Shown here: in pieces, positions 1-11,873 of the stretch
Position numbering within the stretch: position 1 is the first letter of the stretch
Layout: each line of letters opens with the position of its first letter
DNA from: Marsupella aquatica
Taxonomy: Eukaryota; Marchantiophyta
Length of the DNA stretch: 64,000 nucleotides
Assembly (NCBI GenBank): GCA_973895155.1
Contig: OZ316899.1
Coordinates: forward strand, 2,170,001 to 2,234,000
Direction of reading: 5' to 3'
Translations under genes and position numbers: made by a program
The notes under the pieces: generated by a model
The model's input: only the letters and a program-made list of their open reading frames with translations
Databases searched by the model: none
What the model was told of the DNA's origin: nothing

Positions 1-2284
1 GGTACCCTGCGTCCGCGTATCCCACCAATAGGTTTTCTGACTGCTTCAGAAAGAATAGTCCCATATCAATGGTTCCTCGTAGGTAACAAAAAATGCGCTT
101 GACACCATTCGAATGATGTATGGTGGGCTTTGCGCTATGGCGAGCGAGGAGATTCACTGCAAACGAGATATCAGGATGGGACTGTGTAGCAAGGTACATC
201 AGGGCCCCTATTGCAGAGAGATAAGGTTTTTCCGGGCCAAGAATCATTTCTGGTTCAGTCCATTTCTTGAATGTATCCTTATCAGGATCTGGGGATCTCA
301 AATCCATAGGGGTGCTAACCAGGTGAGCAGAGTCCATGTTGAATTGCCTGAGTACCTTCTCCGTATAGGTAGATTGGTTAATGAGTATTCCATTCGGTAA
401 GTAATTGAATTGTAAGCCCAAACAATATGTGGGCTTTCCAATATCCCGCATTTCGAAGGTTGTCTTAAGTATCTCAATTGTATGAGCTGTGATTGTTGTT
501 GTGCCAAAAATGTTTATATCATCCACATAGATTGCGATAATCACGAAATCCTCTCCCTCCTGTTTGAGAAATAGACAAGGAGCAATGTCGTCAGTAATGA
601 AATTCAATGTAGGCATTTCAACTTTGAATCATTTGTACCATGTCCGTCCACTCTATCTTAAACCATACATGGAACGAAGTACCTGAACTGCAAGTTGTCT
701 TCTAACTCTCTTTGTCTGAGTAGCAGGAGTAAGCGGTGAGGGAGATATCCGTTTCCTCTGATCGGATGTGTGCAGCACATCTCGCTGAGTCGGGACAGAA
801 GGTCCGAGCTCCATTGTCAATGAATCCAAATCTCCTATAGGGCGAGTTTGGAGTACTCCAGGTTGCAGACCTGGGTTTATTCTACTTGTTTTCTCCCCCT
901 CAATGTGGAACGTTAATCTCTTAATTAGTTCCGGGGGTGCGTGCATATATATTGTGGTATCAAGTATACCATACAGATAGGCAGTGATCGCGTCTAAAAC
1001 ATGCATGACGAGTTTGTGCAGGAGAGCATATGCGACGAGATATCTATATGTGATTGAATCCATCATAGGAGAGTAAGTTTGATCAAAGTCCCGGCCGGAA
1101 AATCTGGGTGTAGCCCTTCGCTACTAAGCGAGCTTTATGTCTGATCACTTCTCCTTTCGCATTGCGTTTCCTGACAAAGATGAACCTATAACCCGTGAGA
1201 TGGGTACCTGCAGGAGCAGGTATAATTGGTCCAAAAACTTTTTGTTTTATAAGGGAGTCCAATTCTGAGTTTATAGCTAGCTCCCATTGTGGCCAATCTG
1301 GTCGAGATTGGGCCTCAGCAATCGTTAGAGGATCTGGTGTATTGTTTGTGATCTCCTCAAAGATATTAAACGCAAATGTATCATTGACCTGTATTGTATC
1401 TCACTGCAATATTTTCCCAGTATGTACATAATTAATTATGATCTCCTCATTATCGGCCTGTCGTTGTAAAGGTGATACTGTAACTGGTATAACAGGGTAT
1501 GGAAGGCCTGTACGCGGCAGTCTAGGGTGAGAGTCCCTGGATCCCAGAGGGCGACCTTGCTTCGCCCTTGATGCAGCTTCAGTTGCTGGTGTAGACTTCC
1601 GAGAAATGCGAGCTGGTATGTTTGCTGCCTCTAAATGTGAGCGAGTGACCGTGGCTGCGTTGTTGAAGGCATTTGGGAGTTTCATAAGCATCTGTTGTAG
1701 GTGGAGGACACGTTGTACTCCTTGATCTGCTTCTTTAGTGCGGTGGTTTTCAGTAAAAGGATGTATAGAAAACCATTGTAAGTCCTTCACTTTTACCTCT
1801 CCATTTCTGTTTAGGTCTTCTGTAAGAGTTGGAAACTCATCTTCAAAGAAATTGCAGTCTTGGAACCGTGCTTTGAAAATGTCTATTGTTGAGGGTTCCA
1901 AGTATCTTATAATGGAGCGTGAGTTCATCCAACATAGATGCCTTGTTGTCTCTGTGGTCCCATTTTAGTTCGTTTAGGACCTAAAATTGGTAAAAGTACC
2001 AGGCAGCCGAAAGTCCGTAGATGTGTGATGTCAGGTGGCAATCCATATGCCAGGAAATGGGGAGTTTGGGAATTAAATGATGATGGTCTCAATCTAAGGA
2101 GGGCGGCTGCATGTAGGACCGCATGGCCCCAGGCTGATGCTCGTAAGTTAGACTGCATCAGTAGGGGTCTGGCCACCATCTGTATACGCTTAATTACAGA
2201 TTCAGCAATGCCATTCTAAAAATGAACATGTGCAACAGGATATTTAGTGTTGATACCTGCAGTTTCACAGAAGTCATCGAAAGT
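1..2284 (-). pseudogene. Copia-1 C-terminal integrase and reverse transcriptase (broken)
   Basis: Resumes the integrase directly after the insertion (DDFCETAGI..., then NGIAES with the third acidic residue). It runs through the integrase C-terminal region (LRTFGC, GPKRTKMGPQ) into a proline/basic linker (1928-1401) and the RT domain (1066 downward; motif MDSITYRYLVAYAL, then ITAYLYG). A TAG at 2216-2218 replaces the glutamine expected before NGIAES. Several other stops and frameshifts follow. The YVDD region and RNase H part near the window start are recognisable only in pieces. Confidence 0.85.
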
Positions 2285-5200
2285 GTCGCGCCCCTAAGCC
2301 GAGCCTTAAATCCAGTTTAGTTCTATGGGGCGACCTTGACCACTAGTAAGGGTGAGGGTTTGGGCAAGGAGGTGTGTAGTGGCCACTATTAGCCCTAAGT
2401 CAGGCTAAATCGATATACTTATCGGTATAATATTTACGCAACTCAGACTGGTCATAGGTATATTTGTTTTCCACCGCTGGAATATTCCCACAGTTAGTGA
2501 CTTGGACTAACTCCCGGCTTGGGGCTTTCAAGCCATCGATGCGATAGAACCTTGTGACATGCAATGGGTGGCAATCCCTACCATTAGTCCGCACTCGGTA
2601 CGTCCCTTGAAATGGCGCCTTTGCCCAGACAAAGCATGCCCCCAACACCAATTACTCGCGGAGACATTAGAGGGAGAAGACTACATTTACTTAGCGAAGA
2701 ATCAGGTTACATAGTTGACTCAACTTCTAAGGGGGTTAGCAGGCCCAACGGCAATTGATGCCCAGTCTCTATGAGGCCCCGCCTCGCACTTGCCCAGCAA
2801 GCTCAACTCTGGCTCTCGCTCCTTAGTGCACTCTGACCCTGCTCAGGCCGGGACTCCCCGTGCCTCGCCTTTCCTTGCGCTGAGATAACTCAGCCTTCTC
2901 CCCTTCCCCACAGAGGAGGGGAAGCCTAAATACCATGGTTGCAGAAAGGAACCGGAAGATACTACCTTCCGGGGTAATGCCTACTGACTAACTACCTTCT
3001 GGCTAGCCGGCCGCACTCCTCGATGGGCTGACCGTTGACGGCAAGGGTGCTGACTTGGACGGCAGCAGCTAAATCTTCTGACCAAAATCTAGTCCGTTGA
3101 TGGACTCTATCCTACGTTGGCTAATCTTAACTGATCCTGTCCTAATTCTTCCTACTGCGCCGCTACTCGGCGCCTAATGACAGCTATTATGTCGTTAAGC
3201 CTAATCAAAAAGATGTCGCTGACTCAACTGCCTCGCGCGGCGCCTGCTCCCACCCTTCGCTAACCACCTCTTACGTGCGTGCTGTGGTTGGACCAGGGTT
3301 TTTCCCCCTGTCGGGGCGAGACCTCGAGCCGCCTTGATCAGAGGTGGGCCCAGGTCTGGCCCGCTGGAGGACTAGCAGAGTAATGCGGTCCTGCAAGGCC
3401 TTGTTATCCTGGATCACCTCTCCCTCGTTTGCCGCCTCATCGGCCTCTGCTTGGAGCCGCGCTACGTCCAGATTGAGCTGGTTAATGGAGTCACGATGGA
3501 TCTGGTCCTACGCCAACAATTTATCCCGTTTGGCGGATAGACTAGCCACCTATTGAGCTATCTGTAGGAATTGGTTGTTGAGGTCGGTCAGGCTGGTAAC
3601 CCGAGCCGAGGATTCTGAGCGCAACTGGAGCACGATGTCATCCAGTTTCTTGAGATCCGCTTGCGCCCCGCTCAACTCCTGGGTTAGTCCATCCCGTTGT
3701 TCGACGGTGCGGACTAACTCCTCACGACGGGCAGCGGCCTCCTCCTCAAGGTGTTCTACCAACATTTGGAGGCGCCCGATCTTGTTCTCCTTTGCCATGA
3801 GCTCTTCCTCCAAGCGGCTTACGATTCGTGGTTGGTGTTCTAACATGAAGAAGGCTGGTTGAAAGTACGCCGAAACTTGTTGTCCAATGTACGTCGCCAG
3901 CTCCTCGGACAGAGTCCGACTAAACTTTTGGACCAGGTCGTAGGCCATGATTCCCAGGGCTACCTGGTAGTCCTCCATCCTCTCGGGTACCGGCGGTTCC
4001 TCGGGCGGGGCAGCAAGCTCCTTCGTAGTCTGCAATGGGGAGGGGAAGGTTTCTTCAGGTGGTGGAGGGATTGGAGGTGGTTGTACTGGGGCTGGCGGAG
4101 GCTTGACGGGAGGGGGCGGCGGAATTTCAAGTCGGGGAGGTGACAAAGTATTAGTCGGGGCCTCTGGCTTGGGGTTTGCTCAAGGCGAGGTAGTCCGCTT
4201 GCTCGGGGTAGCCTCCTCCGTAGCGGGGGTGACCTTAGTCAGGGCTGAGGTGGCCATATTCTTTCCCCTGGCCTCCCGCCGTGCCTTGTACCAGGCAAGG
4301 ATGATGGCGATATGACTTCCCAGGTAAGTCTTCCCCCCGATAGCCATACCTCCCTAAGCTTGCTTAAGCTCCCCCGAGAACCTACGGTAAAAGAATTGGG
4401 CCCAGTTCTGCCGCTTGAACTGTTCCACCTGTACGATCGTGCAGAGTGAAATCTCAGATCGTGGCTCAATCATGTGTAGGGTAGTCCGTATGAAGTTAAG
4501 CTGCTCCATACAGATTAAGTTGGTGCACGACCCCTGCTTGTATCCGTTGTCTGTCTTACCCTCGGGTTTGAAGTGCCGAGGTGTGTACTCCTTATCCCAA
4601 ATTCGGAGTTCAACCGACACTGGCCTGGTTGGCAGGCAGAAGATCTGTGCTAGCCGATGCTCCGTGAGTGATAAGGTCTGCCCTAAAACCTTGGTGGTCG
4701 ATGCGGTAGTGTCAAAATTGGAGATGAACTCACAAATCTCCTTCGGCCCGACTGCGCACGGTCTCCATAGCAAGTGAGCGAACTGCGCCAACTGATGCTC
4801 CTTGAGATAGTTTGCGTGGTCGAGTTTTTTGATCGGGATCCAGACTACCTCGAGGACGTGGATTACCTGTAATAAGTTAGACTTTGGATTATCCGCGGGC
4901 CGTCGGGTCTGGTTGGTTGGGGGGTTCATCGGGGCAGGTGCAGGGGTGGCATTGGTTTGCGTTGTTGGTTCGGGGGCCGGCGTCGTTCTTGCCCGCTTCC
5001 GAGAATGCTGCTCAAGCTGCGGACTAACGCGCTCAAAACCCGAGGAACACTCGATGTTGTTCACTAGACGGACTTGGGATCGGTTTGGTGGTACGCCGGT
5101 GGTCATCGGCTGAGGGGCTGGGGGTGGTGTCGGGGTAGCCATATCCCAATTGAAGGCGTTGGAGCTTTCCCCGAGGAACGTAAGGTTACGCGCCGCTTCT

Positions 5201-6126
5201 CGTTGTCTGCTGATGTCTTCTTCTCGTTTCTTGGCTGCAATCTGCTGGTCGATGTATCCCGGAATCTTGTCAAACTCCGTTGGAGTCAGTCTCTGGCTGC
5301 CCCTCAGCCTAAAGAACTTTGCGGGGACTTCAAGAATCGCCTCTGCCACCGATCTGAACCCTTCCTTCCTGATATATTGCTCGGTGATGTAATCCCGTAG
5401 CTCGTTGTAACTGGAATCCCTGGTGATGGCCGTCTTCTCATAGTTAACCTGTGCTACTTTGGCCACCAGCTTCGCGTATCTTTGTTCGTAAGTGGCTTTC
5501 TCGAGGCAAGAGTACCAGTAAGTCACAGAGAGTTTAGCACCAACCTCGCCAAACAAGGTCCAAAATCCCAAGGCTGTAAGGGTCATACTAACCTCTGTAG
5601 TCTGGTTTGTCGAGTCCGTGTTCCCGCCCGGTCAGTCCGCTTGCTGGTGGAGGCCTTACTCGCCCTGACTAAATCTCGCCACAATCCGCTCTTATTCCTC
5701 TATAATTTCCTTGTAAAGGTCAGCTTGATTCGAGCCAGAGGCGAGAGTGAATGGCAGCATCCACGAATCCCAAAAGGTAGAAATGAGAAAATGGCCCACA
5801 ACGCCATCGACTCCGCTCTTATAGGGGTGCCAGGGTGAGCTCAAGCGTGAGAGGGCAAGGCCATTTTGGTTGTCGATAATGAGTTGAAGTTGGCCTCTCG
5901 GTCCAAGCGTGATTCTCCTATCCGCCGCTGCCACCGTACCTCGGTCGAGCGTAATAATCCTCCTCCTTAATTTGTAATCATTCGGTCAACTAACCTACTC
6001 CTAATCTATTCATAATGGCAAAGACGGCTATTCGTGTTATTCTACGCTACGGCTACGGTCCTAATGACCGTATAAATCCTAATCTATGACCTGCATTTGG
6101 TTAAGTGACACGTTGCCTGTGTCACA
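2285..6126 (-). mobile_element. Probable solo LTR with coding capacity, nested in Copia-1 (3,842 bp)
   Basis: Flanked by perfect AAAAG duplications (2280-2284 and 6127-6131). On the minus strand it runs TGTGACAC...GCGACA, so it has TG...CA ends. Removing it rejoins the Copia-1 integrase. I found no pair of terminal direct repeats inside it and no pol. It holds one long ORF related to the ORF at 31997-35629, which lies directly after a polypurine tract behind Gypsy-2 pol. That position is where a 3' LTR starts. I therefore read this unit as a single long LTR left by LTR-LTR recombination. A non-autonomous element of unknown structure is the alternative. The stretch 2285-3270 has no gene that I recognise. 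Confidence 0.65.
3271..5586 (-). pseudogene. Plant transposon-type coiled-coil protein inside the LTR (broken)
   Basis: One frame of 772 codons, interrupted by four stops at 4354-4356 (TAG), 4180-4182 (TGA), 3550-3552 (TAG) and 3508-3510 (TAG). The N-terminal half (residues 1-410) has a helical region, a Pro/Thr-rich linker with KRAR, and a domain with EFISNFDTTAS...LSLTEHRLAQIFCLP. That domain parallels EFVGSWEPETNC...LTPKVIAEVFGLP in the protein at 31997-35629. It recalls the Pfam 'putative plant transposon protein' / ATHILA ORF1 group (assigned from memory of family features). A proline-rich segment (PPPPPVKPPPAPVQPPP) and a long Glu/Leu-rich coiled coil follow. Function is unknown. Confidence 0.65.
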
Positions 6127-8039
6127 AAAAGTTTTTGATGTAAATTCCCCCGCGTTATCAACTCTGATTTTTTTGATTGGGTTCTCTGGGAATTGATGTT
6201 TTAATTTCAAGATATGTGATAAAATCCTCGGGAAAACAAGATTCCTGGTGGAAAGCAGTGAGACCTGTGACCACTTGGTGGAGGCATCTATGATAACCAG
6301 GAAATATCTGAATGGGCCAGAAGGAGGGTTGATTGGGCCACAGACATTTGCTTGTATCCTCTCTAGGAATTGTGGGATCTGATGTATTGTCTTTGATGGT
6401 GATGGACGAGTCACCATTTTCCCTTGTGAGCATGCTATACAAGGTCTGATATATGCTGAGGGGTGAACGCCTTGAGGTATACCAACGGTAGCTTTTAAGA
6501 TATTGTTGTACATAGTTGTACCAGGATGTCCGAGACGATTGTGCCATCTTTGTGTTAAGGTAAGTGGGGTGATCTCCGTATGATAAGAATATATTTGGGT
6601 GATGTAGAGTCCGGGAGGATATATGGGTAGTATTTTGCAGACTAATCTCCCTGATTTGGTGTTCTCTAGGATATGCAAGACTTCACGGTTTCCACAGGTG
6701 TCTGTGTGAATATGAAATCTGTTAGCACGTGTGTCACTAAAACTTATAAGGTTTCTAGTGGCCCGTGGTGCATAAATTGCTGAGTCAATTTGAATAATTG
6801 TTCCCTTTGGAAATCTGACTTTTGCTGGACCATAACCTTCCTCTATGTAATTAGATCCAGTGATTGTTGTCATGGATCGTTGGGATGGGGTTATATTGAG
6901 GAAGTAGTCTTTGTGGCGCAGGATTGAATGAGATGTGCCACTATCAACAATACAATTGTGATGATCGTCCAGAAGAGAGGGATTAGATCCTAATCGGGCA
7001 GTATGGACCTCAGGTGCTACTTGGCCTGGTGCATAGTCCTCAATGTTATCTGTAGTTTCCATGTAGTTACCATAGGCTTCATTACTGGGTGTTTCCATGC
7101 TTTGCTTGTAAAGTTTGACTAGATGGGCAGGTACTCGACAATCTCTTTGTAAGTGTCCTTTTGTGCCGAACCTGAAACATTCTGCAGAGTTATTGTTCTC
7201 TCTTATCCAATTATTGTATCCCCTTCCGCGGCCTCCCCCTCAGCCTCTGTCTCTGTATCCACCACCTCGTCCTCATTGTCCACCTCTTCAATTAAAATTT
7301 CCGAAGGTTTGGCCTCCCCTTTTAGGTTGATCATTGCCCCTGCCTTGTTGTTGATTTCTGCCTCGGCCATAGGTTCGTCCTTTCCACGCCCTCTGCCTCT
7401 TGCTCTATCGTTCTATTGATTGAAGTTGATTTCAGGTTTAGGTGGGGGTGTGGCAGACCCTGGTGGGCAAGATTTTGCATTTTCTAGGAGGAGTAATTGA
7501 TGCTTCTCTGCAAGAAGCATATGAGCAATGAGGTCTCAATATATTGTAAATCCCATATTTTTGTATTGTGATGCAAGGAGGAGATTTCCCGCGCTGAACG
7601 TTGATAGGGTGCGTTCAATTTGCTCGTCGTTGCCAACTGGGTGGCCACAGACTGCCAGCTGTGAAATAATTTGGAAGAGTTCGCCATTGTAATTGGATAT
7701 GGAAGTATGGTCCTGTACCCGCAAATTTATCCAATCATGGCGGGCGGCTCGCAGGGAAACCAGTCGCATGTGATCAAACCTTAATTTTAGATCCTCCCAG
7801 AGGATTCAGGGGTTAAATTGATTTAGGTATTGGATCTTTAGTGGCTCTGCAAGATGGTGACGTATAAAGATTAATGCTCTTGCCTTTTGCTGTAAAGTTA
7901 GGCCTGCATCAGTTAAAATTGCGTCTTGAAGGTCTTTTGATGCAAGATATGCTTCAACGTCTAGTGACCATGATAAATAATTTGCGCCATCAATGGTTAG
8001 GGCCTTAAATTGAAGCTTCTCGATCGAATTCATGTTCAT
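6127..8039 (-). pseudogene. Copia-1 gag, protease and N-terminal integrase (broken)
   Basis: Starts at the ATG read from 8039. The gag part (8039 to about 7480) begins MNMNSIEKLQFKALTIDG and aligns with the gag starts at 46785 and 51902. It contains in-frame stops and a decayed arginine/glycine-rich knuckle region. The protease signature IVDSGTSHSI is near 6950. The GAG-pre-integrase motif WHNRLGHPG follows near 6535. The integrase core shows the first two acidic residues (VIIDAST and RVDNAGE). The reading stops at 6131, where a foreign unit interrupts the integrase after its SKTF residues. The protein would be the virus-like-particle and integration machinery of the element. Confidence 0.88.
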
Positions 8040-8449
8040 GAGTCTACTATGTTTATGATGATCAGAATATAAATTGAGTTATATTCAGGAATCTAAGAGT
8101 TATGATCTGCCTGGATATTGTAAAATTCAGCGTTGTTAAACTGGCCTTGAGACGATAATTCAAATGCAAAGGAATTTTGAGAAACTTCCTTGTGTTGATC
8201 AAAGGTGCAGGATCTATCGTGTATATTGGTGTCTAGATGCTTGCGCTCCTATTTCTTCAATTTTTGATTTTGTGCATGTATATCGGATTTTGATTCACTC
8301 AATAATTCAAAGTGTGCAACTTGATTCGATGAATATGGCTAGATAAAAAAAATGTTACATGCTACGAGTCACTGGCCATAAGCTTCATTCCGTGGAAGGA
8401 TGAGTAATTGAAAAACAAATATGCTCAGATTGGAGAGTCGTGCTGATAA

Positions 8450-8626
8450 TGTATTATGCACACCATAGACACCAATACATCGGCAAGCTCACTTCCTTCT
8501 CACTGATTGCGGGAGTGTAACTAACTCCGTATATAGTACATGGTATGGTGGTTATGTAACCGCCTCAACTCCCTATATACTAGGGTGAGTCTAGGTAATC
8601 AGGGTTAGGGTTTAACCCTTACAACA
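8450..8626 (-). repeat. 5' LTR of Copia-1 (177 bp)
   Basis: On the minus strand it starts TGTTGTAAGGG and ends GCATAATACA, so it has TG...CA ends. The primer-site-like sequence follows directly at 8437-8449. The partner LTR is outside the window, so the ends rest on analogy with the 158-bp and 152-bp LTRs of the other Copia copies. Confidence 0.75.
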
Positions 8627-9285
8627 TGGATGACTTTTTCACAACTTGGTTTCTCATTTTGTGACTTGAAATCCTACAAAAATTGGTGGTCGTAGAGTTT
8701 ACATTAGTGTCACATAGCTCAAACGATGCAATTGCCAGTTTGCTCAGTACCGCGCACATTGCTTTCTCGTTCATTTTATTTTGTGAACTCATTTGCCACG
8801 ACTCCTTGGACCACACAATAGCTAGTTCATATTCATACTCCTGCCCCCACTCCTTATAAGTCAATGCTCTGGAGACCTGTCACTCCGACTGGAATCAACC
8901 ATGACCTTTAAAGTTTTGTTTTCCAGGCGCAACAAAGCTGCCTCTGCTCCATCAATTATTTACGCAATGGAGCTACCTCTACTCCATCGATTATTTGCGC
9001 AATGGAGCTGCCTCTACGGAATTAATTCTTTGTGCAACGGAGCTGCCTCTACGGAATAAATTTCTGCAATAGACTTCGACAGTCCTGCAACATAGGTTGG
9101 ATAGCACCTCCATCCAACCATCAATGCAGCATTTTTGGTCTTGAATCCTTGAATGATGTAGTTCCTGAATTGTGAGGCTGAGGACTTCAGGTACTCTGCG
9201 ATGAGACTTGCTCACCCTTGGTACATTGTGGTATTAGTGACTCATGTTCATGTCATGTGCACTTTGTACATAGCACATCCAAAAT
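8627..9285. other. Unassigned DNA between Copia-1 and the unknown gene
   Basis: Apart from the tandem repeat at 8930-9066 I recognise nothing. A minus-strand open stretch (8864-8619) has protein-like composition and follows an acceptor-like CTCCAG, so it could be a lone exon. There is no family match I can name. Confidence 0.4.
8930..9066. repeat. 35-bp tandem repeat, about four units
   Basis: Units start at 8930, 8965, 9000 and 9035, the last one 32 bp. Each begins CAA(C/T)RRAGCTGCCTCT or a one-base variant and ends in an ATT-rich half. The period is not a multiple of three, so coding use is unlikely. Confidence 0.85.
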
Positions 9286-10110
9286 GGCTACTGCGTCTTC
9301 CAATGTTAGTGGCAAGCTTGCCAAAGTCACAAATTACAACCCACTGCAAGACATAGTGGAATCATTGCGTAAACGGATCGATCCTGCCTTCAGGCTTCAA
9401 TGGGATAGGTATGTAAACTCCTGCATTAGCTTATGCAGCTAGTTTAAATTCATTGAAGTATTGGACACATTATTTGTGTATGGTGCCTCTGTTTTTCTCC
9501 GCAACTGGTTTTTTGTGCAATGTGCACTAAGTTCGAATACTATGGAATTTTTCTTAACCATTATTTCTCTTGTGCTTCTCTTTCGGGTTTCTAGTGGGCA
9601 ATTCCATAGAATCTTGTTGTTTTACATCACAAGCTATGAAAGATTATATAGTAGAGTATCACACCTTTGTTGCCAATCCAAAATGGAATTGGAAGCTTGT
9701 TCAGTCCACACGGGTTGACATGACCAGGGCCTGGGTACGTCCTACTCCATTTGAGTTTTGGGCAGTGGAGGAGAGCAACAACATTGGGCGGGCATTCACT
9801 TTCCGTTTTGAGGATTGCAAAATTGGCCAACAGCAGAAGATCTAGATTGGAAATCCAACCGAGATTTTAGGAGAAGGGAAGGTCTTCAAAGATGGTGACC
9901 TTTGCTACTATTTTCGAGAGGAGCCTGACTGTCTGCTTGTCACTGAATTGTACTACCTGGAGACTATCACTGGCAAGAAAGGTTTTGTTGTGTTTGGCAT
10001 TCATAAGGGGGTAGCTCAGAATGTCAAAGTTTGGAAATCCACTATTTCCAACCTACTAGCCGTGCATTATTTCCATGAGCAGCCAAGAAGCTTTAAGGTG
10101 TACGAGAAGT
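9286..10110 (+). pseudogene. Unrecognised intron-containing gene, decayed
   Basis: The first exon opens at ATG 9286 (MATASSNVSGKLAKVTNYNP) and reaches a donor-like AG|GTATGT near 9408. A second coding stretch (about 9610-10110) encodes roughly 165 residues rich in aromatics, including MKDYIVEYHTFVANPKWNWK, ESNNIGRAFTFRFEDCKIG and LETITGKKGFVVFGIHKG. It has an in-frame TAG at 9843-9845 where the frame clearly continues, and another TAG near 10110 that may be the true end or a second lesion. I cannot join the two exons in phase with the acceptors I see, so the model is incomplete. It may be a captured or host gene remnant. I do not recognise a domain. Confidence 0.45.
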
Positions 10111-11040
10111 AGATTGTACCCTACCTTACAGGCTTCGTCATTCTCATACTATAGTGGTGTTAGAAGAATATCTGTGGCCGCATATATAGCTCAGGTAGTT
10201 TGTAGCCGCACAAACATCAGACTTTCGAGGCAGACTTTTGTTCTTACACTTGCTTCGCTGCCTCCAAGACTATTTTGACTATTGCAATGTTAGTTGCTTG
10301 GTCTTTTTCAATGAAACCCCAAACACTTTTGTTGTTTGTGTACGTATTTACAATGTTGTTCATATAATGAAAGTGCAAGAGTCTGTTTTTAGAGTTCTGT
10401 AATACACAACACATCCCTGAACAGATCTTTGTGTGCCTCTGTTTTTCCATATGGTCGACTTTCATTTGTTGCATTGCCTTTGCAATGTAGTTATGCTTAG
10501 GTATTGTATGAAAGTTTATGGAACGAAGGCAAGCAAATTGTTCGTTGTTTTGTTTTCATGTTTAGAGTGAACATCCAGATCAAAAACTGCCCACACCTTA
10601 CACATAGGAGTCCATCATCCATCATCAGAGTCAATACAAATAAAGCGTAAGTGTGAAGTCCCAGGGTGTACAAAGTAGTGAGATTGGCAAGAATTTTATC
10701 ATTCATTGTCACATTCATTGCCAAAAGCAAACAACACCAGGGCCACATAAGAACCCATGTTCACAGTCACTCTGAACAAAATGTATCTTGCCAGTCCAAA
10801 ATATGTTTATGATTGTAAGCAAAATCCTTCAGAACAACTGGCTAGAAGGGCACTAAATGAACCTGTGGCGCATTTTCCAAGATCTCTAACCCCAAGAACT
10901 ACCCTCAGTCGATCATAAACCACTATGCAACAAGCCCAACTCAATTCAAACAATTGCTCAGAAATCCAAGGGAACTGGTGGTTTACTGATACCCTGCGGT
11001 CTAGATTTAGCCGAGAGCTTCCTGTGCTCACAACAATACA
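10111..11040. other. Gap without recognisable gene
   Basis: Low-complexity-free, moderately AT-rich DNA. Short open frames occur on both strands but none has family motifs, start context or codon periodicity that I would defend. Confidence 0.5.
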
Positions 11041-11825
11041 GATTTACACTAAAGCCTTGACTAAGAAAAAGCCCCCCGGGCCACGCTACCCAGGTTTTTA
11101 TCCTTGCAGCGCGTTCAGGGGAAAAGGCGGAAATCCTAACCACAACTCACGGCCTTCCATCGCGATAATCCTACTAAAAAACTATCACCTAAAAAACTTG
11201 ACTAGCCCGGAACCCTGTGTGAACCGAGCATCTAATACTACCTAAGCCGATAGGGCGCTACTTGCCCTGTCCCATCCTACAACGGCCGCGCCCTTCTGGC
11301 CCAAGCCCTTCTCCTGCCGCCACGTCCTCCTTCCAACTGATGACTAGCCCTCCTTAATTGTCAAATGACCGGGGGTAAGTCCGAATTTTCTGACTCTACA
11401 CCTTCTCCTGCCATCGGCTCCGGCTTGACCCCTTCGGCTTCCTCGACTTCGGGTTCTGGTTTGTCGGCCCCGGCATCGGCTACTGCATCGGCATCCTCCT
11501 GGGAAACGGCTTGGAGAGCTTTTGCCTTAACTTCCTCAATCCAAGCCTGCTCCCCGATGTGCTTGGTCTCGATAACCCACGGCTTCACGTTCTGGGCGTC
11601 CATAGAAGCAGTACCATCGTCTGAACCTGTTACCGCAGCTCCAAGTTGATCCGCAGTACTTACCTCTACCACAGTCGCCTTCAGGGCCACAGTACCACAA
11701 ATGTGAGCGGCCATGCTCTTGACTTCCTCCGGAGTGGCTTTAAGGGGCTTAACTTTATTATCGCCTGGCCCCATGAACGTCTTTGCCAAATCTGCTACCA
11801 ATTGCATGGCTTTGCCCCCAGTCAC
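11041..11825 (-). mobile_element. Fragment of a coding LTR of the Gypsy-2-like group
   Basis: The stretch 11041-11340 resembles 31670-31990 (shared features such as GCC(C/A)CC...CTNCCCAGGTNNTTATCCT), the 3' part of the Gypsy-2 LTR. It is followed by a minus-strand acidic protein tail. The right border is approximate: plus-strand Gypsy-1 coding sequence starts at about 11826. I see no clear duplication or terminus, so this is a broken piece. Confidence 0.5.
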
Positions 11826-11873
11826 GCTTGACAACAGTGATGCGGATCCGAGTAAGGTGACACCGATGGTCAT
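11361..11873 (-). pseudogene. C-terminal acidic tail of an LTR-encoded plant transposon-type protein
   Basis: Up to 170 residues open on the minus strand, Ala/Glu/Asp-rich near the end (EDADAVADAGADKPEPEVEE) and ending DLPPVI. The style and terminal position match the tail of the protein at 31997-35629 (AEAEAVTDSRADADADGG ... DPPPVS). The first residues overlap the Gypsy-1 start, so the true fragment probably begins near 11825. No function can be assigned. Confidence 0.45.

Larger units (their letters stand above)
1..8626 (-). mobile_element. Copia-1: Ty1/Copia LTR retrotransposon, incomplete in window
   Basis: Coding order on the minus strand is gag (8039 downward), protease, integrase, reverse transcriptase, which is the Ty1/Copia order. 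The 5' LTR is at 8450-8626, and just inside it lies TTATCAGCACGA, a primer-site-like sequence shared with the other two Copia elements here. The RT-RNase H end and the 3' LTR lie beyond base 1. The element is split inside the integrase by the unit at 2285-6126, with AAAAG on both sides of it. Many stops and frameshifts show it is dead. It is more decayed than the Copia elements at 40.7 and 51.5 kb. Confidence 0.9.

Noticed and set aside
3575-4143. Plus-strand frames rich in Gly/Trp/Arg
   Set aside because: Antisense of the proline-rich and coiled-coil region of the minus-strand gene.
2285-6126. Ordinary LTR element with two short LTRs
   Set aside because: I compared 2285-3300 with 5590-6126 and found no direct repeat pair, although the outer duplication is perfect.
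8595-8620. Telomere-like CCCTAACCCT words in the Copia-1 LTR
   Set aside because: Only one or two imperfect units inside an LTR, not an array.
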